DNA of 10,173 nucleotides. Source: Gymnopus androsaceus JB14 (lineage: Eukaryota > Basidiomycota > Agaricomycetes > Agaricales > Omphalotaceae). The notes under the pieces were generated by a model. It was given only the letters and a program-made list of their open reading frames with translations, did not search any database and was not told the origin of the DNA. The stretch covers positions 1 through 10,173 of the forward strand of contig ML770347.1 of assembly GCA_009733575.1 (NCBI GenBank). The letters run 5' to 3'. A program made the translations under genes and the position numbers. This document shows, in pieces, positions 1-5,948 of the stretch (positions are counted from its first letter, which is position 1; each line of letters opens with the position of its first letter).

Positions 1-117
1 ACCCAAAAACGGTATAATTTTCCCAGTGAGCGACAGATTGTAAGATTCGCGAATGGCGATAATGATCCAATCATTTCCTTGGTTTTAGTACATAGCTAGC
101 CTAGCTTTCATTTTGAC

Positions 118-166
118 AACTTTCGTTCGCTCCTTGCTTTCCCTTGCGTGTAGCTCAACCCTTGCG
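118..166 (+). promoter_or_regulatory. Likely transcription-start and 5' UTR region of the seven-TM gene
   Basis: The bases just upstream of the ATG at 167 include a pyrimidine-rich run (about 120-150, TTTCGTTCGCTCCTTGCTTTCCC). Such runs often mark transcription start regions in filamentous fungi. No clear TATA box is visible close to the start. Positions 1-117 hold no recognisable gene and are assumed to be upstream intergenic or promoter sequence. The transposon begins ten bases after the A of the start codon, so this promoter now sits directly before the element and could drive transcription into it. This is inference from composition and position only. Confidence 0.3.
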
Positions 167-2843
167 ATGGCGACTACAGTCGGGGACAGCCAAACCCGAC
201 CAAAATTTTGCTCGAGTTTTGTAGGCTTGGGAAAACGAGAGAAAAGTCTGGGAACCGTTTAAATACACTCTTTAGAATATATACTGATTTATACAACGAG
301 CACATTCCCTGTAAAGTCAATTTCAGGGGTTTGACCCTCAAAAATTGGCCGTACCTGAAAAAAAACCGCTAAAAATCAACGAAAATGCGCAAAACACTCC
401 TTTTCTTATTCCAGTTATGATTCCGCAATAAAAATATACATTTGATTTGTTACTACTACCATCCAAAATAGGAAATTTTAAGCGCCTCTCTCCTTCTGCA
501 TGTCTGCCAATAAACACGGCCGCCCTCGAAAATGTAAATGGAACACTACTGGTTTAAGAAATCAGTCCAAGCCCTCAAAAGAAGCTTCAGAATCATCCCA
601 GACCATTCAAACTGAGCCACTTCCAGTGCAGCCGGCATGCATGCCAAGTGCACGCCGGTTTGCCCTTTTGAAAACAATAACTGCTGCATGGCACGTATTC
701 TTCGTAAACAGGCCGACTTCCTAAACCAACCATCAATGCTCGAGATCCTGTTTACTGAGGCCGGCCACTACTGTATCTTCTTACCCAAGTTCCATTGCGA
801 GCTGAACCCAATTGAAATGGTAGGTTTGCATTTATGATTCCATTCTCCAACACTGATTTTCAAAAGTATTGGGGTTGGGTCAAATATAGATTCAGAGAGG
901 TCCCAAAGAAAACTTTTCAAGATGCCAAGGATGCAGCATTCAAGTATCTTGATGCATGTCCCATTGAAGTGATACAACAATTCATCAATCGAGCCTTATG
1001 GTGGATGAGCGCATACCAACTTGGTCTTACAGGAAAAGCAGCGGAATGGGCGGTGAAAAAGCAGAAGACTCATTGGTCAGCGTCAAACGGAGCAATGAGA
1101 TGCAATCTTGAATCCTTCGACTGGACCATAGGTACATCACAGCATGTAGATAGCGGTAAATATATGAAAAAAGTTCGGGGAAATTGCCCAAAAAATTGGC
1201 CGTTCCTAAAATGTCGTGGGAAAAATCCCCAAAAATCGTATTTCGACGTATCTCGTTCGTCTGAGTTCAAATCTGGTCTCAGTTTGGCTCCGAAAAGTCT
1301 AGATCTCCCAATATTAAATTGGTCGGGTTTGGCTGTCCCCGACTGTACCACGCTCAGCACTACGGATCAAGTCCTGATTAGACAAATTATCATAGAGACC
1401 GCATTTGGGGTAGGTCTATGGGGTAGGAGCATTTACTTATCTGACATAAAGCCTCTTTCTAATTGACAACTGCTTGCAGGTATCAACACAACATTTTTCG
1501 TAATGTCAACGTTTACGCTTTTGTTCGTGCAGTTTCCCCATTGCAGCGGAAAGGCGTATTCATTGCACTCCAATCCTCTAGCAAGCAAGGCATCAGAACT
1601 TCAAGAGCCCGCCAAGTACTCCTGGCAGTAACATCTTTTATGTACATTGGAGCATCCGCGTTCGAGATAGACTATCTTTTGATATTTCTCAACGACATTA
1701 AACAATTGGGCGCCTTGCCACATCCTGTAGCCCTTCAGCCCAATGCAACATTCTATGTCTCTATTATATTTTCGCGAATCAATGTGAGTAGGAAACTTCC
1801 ATAACATAATATATCACTAATTGTTAATGTTATTCCAAAAAGTATCTTCTGAGCGACGGTGTAGTCTGCTGGAGGGCCTGGGTTCTTTACCCGCACAGCA
1901 AACCAGTACAAGGTTTGCTCATATTTTGCATGCTCGGTAGTGGTGGTTTGTATATGTCTATCATTTACGAACCCACCGAGCTCTTTACTCAAATCATACA
2001 TAGCCGCGGTCCTGACCGATGCTATCCTTGGGACCGAAAGGCTCTTGAAAGGGATAGTGGATATGGGAATTTCCCTCTTCAATCTTGACCTTTATCTACC
2101 TCTTTTACTCACAAACGTCGTTGCCACAGTCCTTGTTGGATACAAATTCTGGTTAATTCGCCTTTTCAATTTGTGTTTCTTTACTACATCTGACTGATAA
2201 ACTACTTACAGGCAGTACCGTCAAGAAATCAAGGAGCATTTCTCCAAGCCGCGACAAAAGACACAAGTTGGCAGCATCTTGGTATTGTTAACAGAATCAG
2301 GACTATTGTATTGTTTCTTCTGGGTGCGTTACATTTTCCCAAAATGCGGTTTTATCTCATAGAGAAATTCAATGGTTTCTGTAGATTATCGCAATGTTCA
2401 GTGGTGTAAACATAGTGGGTCAACTCTGTGCCGCAATCTTTGAATGCGCGCTTCCTCAACTATCGGTACGTCAACCTTTTTATTTTCACTGATCGGAAAG
2501 CTTTTTTAATAATTCTTACTAGGCCATGTATCTAATGACCGTCGTCTTGGTTGTGTCCCTACAAAGATCATTGGACATGGATTCGGTCTTTTCCATGCAA
2601 TCTGAAGGCATGAATCCTATTGGGTCTATGGTGTTTGCCCATCCAGCACCTATGGCCACTAACAGCAGTTTCGACACTTCCATGAAGGAGGGGCCACATA
2701 TTGGGTACAGTTTTGTTAAAAGGGTTAAAGATGTATCACAATGGAAGGTTGATGTTGAGGGCTTGCCAGGCGACAGCCAGAGCATTATAGTGGAAAGCAA
2801 CCGAGTCCGGAGCAACAGTGTCGGTGCCACTCAGCTGGTCTAA
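167..2843 (+). CDS. Seven-transmembrane receptor-like membrane protein, interrupted by a transposon in codon 4
   Basis: Exons: 167-176, continued after the insertion at 1348-1422; then 1480-1522, 1582-1783, 1843-1945, 2004-2151, 2212-2323, 2385-2465 and 2523-2843. With the element and one TA removed they total 1,095 nt, which is 364 codons plus a stop with no internal stop. Introns are 57, 59, 59, 58, 60, 61 and 57 nt, several with strong donors (gtgagt, gtacgt, gtgcgt). The first donor could be 1414 instead of 1423. Seven hydrophobic segments are seen at about residues 13-43, 50-77, 91-120, 130-152, 176-193, 203-236 and 240-274. Motifs are VCWRAWVLYP after TM3, LLLTNVVATVLVGYKFW in TM5 and LLTESGLLYC in TM6. 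These fit an Agaricomycete orphan seven-TM family that I recognise by pattern. The ligand is unknown. The tail (about 275-364) is hydrophilic. The insertion stops translation from ATG 167 at 260-262, so the gene is probably null at its native start. Topology is well supported; a signalling role is inferred. Confidence 0.82.
177..203 (+). repeat. Left terminal inverted repeat
   Basis: This 27-bp repeat is a perfect reverse complement of 1319-1345. It begins CAGTCGGGGACAGCC and ends CCCGACCAA. It is preceded by the target-site TA at 175-176. Confidence 0.96.
339..360 (+). repeat. Subterminal direct repeat, left copy
   Basis: CAAAAATTGGCCGTACCTGA lies about 160 bp inside the left end of the transposon. 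A close copy in the same orientation lies at 1189-1211 (CAAAAAATTGGCCGTTCCT), about 135 bp from the right end. Similar spacing from both ends fits a subterminal transposase-binding site, but that role is inferred. Confidence 0.5.
500..1086 (+). pseudogene. Tc1/mariner DDE transposase remnant (N- and C-terminal pieces only)
   Basis: From ATG 500 the first frame gives a basic N-terminus with GRPRK and NTTGLRNQ, a start seen in basidiomycete transposases. From about 673 a different frame gives the end of the catalytic domain: NNNCCMARIL, then FLPKFHCELNPIEM. The Glu of NPIE (814-816) matches the third catalytic acidic residue of Tc1-like DDE enzymes. A 47-nt intron (820-866, gtaggt...aaag) then splices NPIEM to YWGWVKYRF, restoring the conserved motif. 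The C-terminus continues through a segment with RALWWMSAYQLGLTGKAAEW and KKQKTHW (to about 1086). The two catalytic Asp regions between the pieces are missing, and the pieces are in different frames, so no active transposase can be made. No stop occurs at the expected C-terminus; the frame stays open to 1466. Confidence 0.85.
1189..1211 (+). repeat. Subterminal direct repeat, right copy
   Basis: CAAAAAATTGGCCGTTCCT matches the left copy at 339-360 in the same orientation, with one extra A and a few substitutions. It lies between the transposase remnant and the right inverted repeat. Confidence 0.5.
1319..1345 (+). repeat. Right terminal inverted repeat
   Basis: This 27-bp repeat is a perfect reverse complement of 177-203 and ends GGCTGTCCCCGACTG. 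It is followed by the target-site TA at 1346-1347, where the receptor coding sequence resumes as ACC-ACG-CTC. Confidence 0.96.
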
Positions 2844-3258
2844 ATTACACAATATGAAGCACCTCCCAGTTGTAGTAGTAAGTATGTACTATCTAGCACT
2901 TATGTGGTATCGTTTGTGTGATTCTAGCAGTTTCGCGTTATGTATATATTTATCTATCCTTTGTGTCAAGTCTCATCCACCAACCTATCGTTCCCTTAGC
3001 TTGAATGACTACCGGTTATAGCCACAATCACGAAACGCGCACGTATATGCAGGTGCGAGCTGTTGGTAAGTATCGCCGGCTGCTCCGCACATAAGACATA
3101 CCTTCTACATCCCTACATAAAGTATGTAGCTACACATCAGAAAACCGGTCTCGGGTAATGTCTCAATTATTCTGTTTAAGTTCTGTTAATTTCTGTTAAT
3201 ACAGATAATTTTCGCGATATTAGCCCGGGTCTGGAAATTACATCAGCAAAACCTGGGT
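2844..3258. other. 3' flank of the seven-TM gene, no gene seen
   Basis: Only short unconvincing frames occur here. No canonical AATAAA polyadenylation signal is seen close to the stop. Small features are a perfect 6-bp stem (CTACAT...ATGTAG, 3113-3129) and two exact tandem copies of TTCTGTTAAT at 3181-3200. I take this as 3' UTR plus intergenic sequence up to the repeat-rich block. Confidence 0.6.
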
Positions 3259-3351
3259 GGAGGTCATAGCAACTCATAGCATATCATAGCAGCCATAGTG
3301 CTCCACAGAACTATGGAGTGCTATGAGCTCCTATGAGTTCCTATGAACTCC
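3259..3351. repeat. Large imperfect hairpin with 10-bp periodic CATAG/CTATG units
   Basis: The left half has CATAG at 3265, 3275, 3285 and 3294. The right half has its complement CTATG at 3311, 3321, 3331 and 3341. The outer ends also pair (GGAGGTCATAG at 3259-3269 with CTATGAACTCC at 3341-3351). The whole block is an imperfect inverted repeat of about 45 bp per arm with a short centre. The spacing is close to one DNA helical turn. It could be a repeated protein-binding site at a transposon end, or a cruciform-prone sequence; the role is not known. Confidence 0.75.
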
Positions 3352-3399
3352 TGCGGGATCGCCGCAACTTTGAGCGAGCTGTCATCTGCCATCACTGTT

Positions 3400-3411
3400 T
3401 GACAGCTGTCA
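3400..3411. repeat. 12-bp perfect palindrome TGACAGCTGTCA
   Basis: A perfect palindrome whose right half (AGCTGTCA) also occurs at 3378-3385. It lies between the large hairpin and the AGCGTAAC hairpin. It may be a dimeric protein site, but could be chance. Confidence 0.5.
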
Positions 3412-3443
3412 TTTTCTCCCACGCACACGGGCCTATAGCTTTT

Positions 3444-3491
3444 AGCGTAACCCTGGCGTAACGGTTACGGTGGGTTACGCCAGGTCACGCT
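3444..3491. repeat. Hairpin of AGCGTAACCCTGGCGTAAC type
   Basis: The left arm 3444-3462 pairs with the right arm 3474-3491 with one mismatch and one unpaired base. A nested stem CGTAAC-G-GTTACG lies at its centre. The AGCGTAACCC motif recurs at 3522-3531 inside the next hairpin, which links the two structures. The location suggests the end region of a mobile element. Confidence 0.7.
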
Positions 3492-3499
3492 TGGGTGAT

Positions 3500-3554
3500 G
3501 CTGGGGTGACGCTAAATATCTAGCGTAACCCTGAGATATTTAGCGTCACCCAGC
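3500..3554. repeat. Hairpin whose arms carry the 32-bp array core motif
   Basis: The left arm 3500-3521 (GCTGGGGTGACGCTAAATATCT) pairs with the right arm 3534-3554 (AGATATTTAGCGTCACCCAGC), differing only by one extra G. The loop is 12 nt. The left arm is the same sequence as the core of the tandem array at 3923-4320, so the array unit and this palindrome share an origin. The right arm is an inverted copy of that core. Confidence 0.8.
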
Positions 3555-3922
3555 ATATCTATGCTCATAACCAGTTCTGTAATTGACAGGGAGCATCACT
3601 TATTTTGGCCCTTGGGCCAATCCAGGGAATTAAATCTTTATACATGTATTGCAATAAGTATCACAGTTCGGTGCCCACTAGATGGAAATTCCACTAGACT
3701 ATTCATACACAGCCAATACAGAAATAACTACTACAGCCTTGCAATGGATCAATACACTTCAAGTAGACTGTAGATGTTATCAAAGGCTGCACTGCAAAGA
3801 TACTTATATCAAGTAGCTGGGTGCACCTTGCTAGATTTAGGCTGGTCATTTTTCAAGTAAGTGTATTTCAATGCTAGACCTTGGTTCATCCCTAAAAGCA
3901 TCTCTAGAAGTAAATTTGAGGC
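3555..3922. other. Spacer between hairpins and tandem array, no gene seen
   Basis: No supported coding region. It contains a 7-bp stem TTGGCCC-TT-GGGCCAA at about 3604-3619. It also holds one copy of a dispersed repeat (about 3701-3740, core CAATACAGAAATA) that recurs at 4786-4823 just before the second tandem array. Confidence 0.6.
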
Positions 3923-4320
3923 GATGCCAAATGTAATGAAGTTTATCTTGGGGGATGCTAAATGTAATAAAGGTTATGCCTGGTGATGCCAAATGTGATA
4001 AAGGTTATGCTGAGGTGATGCTAAATGTAATAAAGGTTATGCTGGGGTGATGCTAAATGTAATAAAGGTTATGCTGGGGTGATGCTAAATGTAATAAAAG
4101 TAATGCTTAGGTGACGCTAAATACGATAAAAGTTGCGCAAGGGTGACGCTAAATGAGATAAGGTTGCGCTGAGGTGATGCTAAATATAATGAAGGTTGCG
4201 CTGGGGTGGCGCTAAGTTTGATAAAGGTTGCGCTGGGGTGACGCTAAGTTGGATAAATGTTGCGCTGGGGTGACGCTGAGTTTAATAAAGGTTATGCCTG
4301 GGAGACGCTAAATTTTACCC
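3923..4320. repeat. Tandem array of a 31-32 bp unit, about 12.5 copies
   Basis: Units starting at the GAYGC motif lie at 3923, 3954, 3985, 4017, 4049, 4081, 4113, 4145, 4176, 4208, 4240, 4272 and 4304, so the period is 31-32 bp throughout. The consensus combines GGTGAYGCTAAAT, then TAATAAAGGTT, then RYGCTGG. Left copies mostly read GATGCT and TTATGC; right copies mostly read GACGCT and TTGCGC, as if CpG had become TpG or CpA on the left. There are no unique spacers, so this is a minisatellite-type array. Its position downstream of the large - strand gene suggests a subterminal repeat of a transposon. Confidence 0.92.
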
Positions 4321-4490
4321 AGTCATACCAAATACTATAGGTTACATATGAATCAAATAGACATTATGTTAAATGTCATAAAGATTGGCACAGTTCGGAC
4401 AAATAAAAATCCATGTTTTTAAGTAATAAAGACTGAATATGCTGTGGATTATGATGATTTGAAAATAAAAGAATATACTCGGCTTAGCAC
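4321..4490. other. AT-rich spacer, no gene seen
   Basis: No supported gene, motif or strong repeat. The sequence is AT-rich and joins the tandem array to the hairpin cluster at 4491-4608. Confidence 0.5.
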
Positions 4491-4559
4491 CACTCACATG
4501 GCAATACCATTGCCTAGTGTGGGAGTGTGAGCTACCTCTACTGTAGCTAGCACTCACAC
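4491..4559. repeat. Two adjacent imperfect hairpins sharing a CACTCAC/GTGTGAG end
   Basis: The first (about 4491-4528) has CACTC...GGCAAT-ACC-ATTGCC...GAGTG. The second (about 4525-4559) has GTGTGAGCTAC pairing with GTAGCTAGCACTCACAC. The CACTCAC and GTGTGAG ends can pair in more than one way. It may be a folded end of a small mobile element. Confidence 0.55.
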
Positions 4560-4579
4560 ATATATCCGGCAGGGTCTCG

Positions 4580-4608
4580 AGGTCGGTAAAACTCGCTCTG
4601 ACCGACCT
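4580..4608. repeat. Perfect 8-bp stem AGGTCGGT...ACCGACCT
   Basis: 4580-4587 is the reverse complement of 4601-4608, with a 13-nt loop. It directly follows CGGCAGGGTCTCG and the hairpin pair at 4491-4559. It is not a tRNA: there is no anticodon arm or T-loop. A transposon end or a small hairpin is more likely. Confidence 0.55.
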
Positions 4609-4638
4609 TCTTCAATAATTGTAAAGTATTTAGTTCAA

Positions 4639-4699
4639 CCACAGAAAGTGTCCTGAGTATCTAAGAGATAAACATATATCAATGGAGCATAACAAGGTC
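4639..4699 (+). repeat. Dispersed direct repeat, copy 1 (second copy 5838-5888)
   Basis: The shared order is CCACAGAAAGTG, GAGTATCTAAG, GATAAA and then GCATAACAAGGTC. Copy 2 lies about 1.2 kb away in the same orientation, close to the stop codon of the large gene, and is about 10 bp shorter. This indicates duplication within the block. Confidence 0.75.
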
Positions 4700-4785
4700 T
4701 CTCAAGCCATGCTAGGGAATCTGCCTAAAGTAACTTAAGCTTTCAGTACTTACCCATCATATAGAAACTCCAAGTCCTCAAGATT

Positions 4786-4823
4786 GTCCATACACCAATA
4801 CAGAAATACCAACTGCTGCTTTT
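4786..4823 (+). repeat. Dispersed direct repeat before the second array (other copy 3701-3740)
   Basis: The shared core is CATACA...CCAATACAGAAATA followed by a CTRCTGC/CTACAGC-like end. Each copy precedes a version of the 32-bp tandem array, by about 180 bp for the first and directly for the second. The repeat and array were probably duplicated as one module. Confidence 0.65.
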
Positions 4824-4940
4824 GATTTAGTGAAAGTTACTTTCAGGTGACTTTGAATTTAGTAAAGGTTACTTTTTGATTTATTGAAAGTTACTTTTGA
4901 TTTAGTGAAAGTTACTCTTGGGTGACTTTGAATTTGGTTA
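4819..4940. repeat. Second, diverged array of the 32-bp unit
   Basis: The segment GGTGACTTTGAATTTAGTAAAGGTTACTTTTT is 32 bases (split here as GGTGACTTTGAATTT and AGTAAAGGTTACTTTTT). It aligns position by position with the first array unit (GGTGATGCTAAATGT and AATAAAGGTTATGCTGG). Several partial and full units follow, with GTGAAAGTTACT and GGTGACTTTGAATTT. Periods are less regular than in the first array. It looks like an older or independently drifting copy. Confidence 0.65.
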
Positions 4941-5240
4941 ACATGGACATGGAGCTTGTTGGGGTATCAAAGCATGCTACCATGCATGAATCATGTATAG
5001 ATTGATTATTCTGAGGTCCAGGAGGTTCATACTGCATATGAAAATTGAAATCAAACTTTCTCAAGCTTGAGCTCACCATGGATGTGGAACTTATTTGGGT
5101 ATCACAGGATGTTGACATGTATGGATTATGTATATCATGAGTGTTGTGAGGTCAAAGAGGTTCATACTGCATATGAAAATTGAAATTGCACTTTTTTGCT
5201 TGAGCTTGCTGTGACCATGAAGCTTATTTGGATTTTTTTT
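4941..5240. repeat. Tandem duplication of a block of about 135 bp, two copies and part of a third
   Basis: Copy A starts at 4941, copy B at 5075, and a truncated copy C starts at about 5214 (ACCATGAAGCTTATTTGG). Copies A and B share a block of nearly 30 identical bases at about 5020-5049 and 5156-5186, with core GAGGTTCATACTGCATATG. They also share ATGGA-GTGGAACTT-like and GGGTATCA motifs. The - strand frame across these copies (4912-5118) is internally repetitive and is judged not to be a gene. Confidence 0.75.
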
Positions 5241-5948
5241 TGTTCAGACACAAGTCTAGTGTTGAAAGACTCTATTAAATACCTGTTAATCAAGTAAGTA
5301 CTATAAATAAAGTATGATTAACTCAATAAACTGGTGTGAAAAGTGAAGTACTAAGCTCATCCTCAGTTTGGACACAAGTTTAGTGTCAAAAAGCTGAGAG
5401 TGTCACAATGAAAATGTCCAACTATAAGTATGTTGTAATACAAGCTTGAGTGAATCTATTGCGCTGATGGATCTATAGAATAAGGTATAAGTCCCAGCCC
5501 CAGAAGATGGTTGCAAGCATCTTGTATTACTTATACAATAACAGTATAAGTCTGATACAAGCAGCCAGTAAGTGAATTAATAAGTAAGTAAGGTATCGGG
5601 GCTCACCTCAGCGCTGGAAGATGGTTGTAAGCATCTAAGGTGTGCCATTGGTATGCAGCTGAATAAGTAAGGTACAAATAGGGTATCTATATACAGAAGT
5701 CAGTCTAGATAAGTTAGAGTCCGTACACCTACTTGGTCCGTGTTTGTATAGTAAGTGACCATGAATGCACATGAATAGAGAAATAACTCAACAAAGTACC
5801 AGAACATGTAACTAGTAACTACAGATTGTAGTAAAGTCCACAGAAAGTGTTCGAGTATCTAAGGGATAAAATGAAGCATAACAAGGTCCATAGAAATAAT
5901 AAGAAATATCAAAATAAGGAAAGGGTAAATGTATAGTGCCTGGTGATG
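5241..5948. repeat. Repeat-rich 3' flank of the large gene, no gene seen
   Basis: Direct repeat pairs here are 5247-5271 with 5371-5395 (GACACAAGTYTAGTGT) and 5482-5522 with 5590-5636 (AAGGTAT...GAAGATGGTTGYAAGCATCT). Position 5838-5888 is copy 2 of the repeat at 4639. Simple TAAGTAAGTA runs lie near 5580. The part nearest 5948 is presumably the 3' UTR of the large - strand gene, but no canonical polyadenylation signal is clear. Confidence 0.6.

Larger units (their letters stand above)
177..1345 (+). mobile_element. Tc1/mariner-type DNA transposon, internally deleted (1,169 bp)
   Basis: The element is bounded by perfect 27-bp inverted repeats starting CAGTCGGGGACAGCC (177-203 and 1319-1345). 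It is flanked on both sides by TA (175-176 and 1346-1347), the target duplication typical of Tc1/mariner elements. Inside are an N-terminal and a C-terminal piece of a DDE transposase, but not the middle of the enzyme. It is therefore a non-autonomous deletion derivative that could move only if an intact relative supplies transposase. The intact repeats and exact target duplication suggest a fairly recent insertion. It lies in the first exon of the seven-TM gene, with its transposase in the same orientation as that gene. Confidence 0.93.

Noticed and set aside
834..1466. A 210-residue + strand frame read as one gene
   Set aside because: It begins inside the transposase intron, crosses the right inverted repeat and ends inside the first receptor intron. 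It is a composite of transposase exon, repeat and receptor exon.
1523..1581. Apparent frameshift in the receptor after TM1
   Set aside because: A 59-nt intron with a GTTCGT donor and CTCTAG acceptor restores the frame and joins TFTL-F to KQGIRTSRARQ.
1946..2003. Apparent frameshift in the receptor in TM4
   Set aside because: A 58-nt intron (GTTTGT...CATAG) restores the frame. Alternative donors at 1937, 1940 and 1943 are also in phase, so the exact donor is uncertain, but no frameshift is needed.
3923..4320. Resemblance to a CRISPR array because of the 32-bp period
   Set aside because: The units are contiguous with no unique spacers, there are no cas genes, and the genome is eukaryotic.
4580..4608. 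tRNA-like stem
   Set aside because: There is only one 8-bp stem, with no anticodon, D or T arms.
4912..5118. 68-residue - strand frame
   Set aside because: It lies across the tandem duplication and is internally repetitive, with no recognisable motif.
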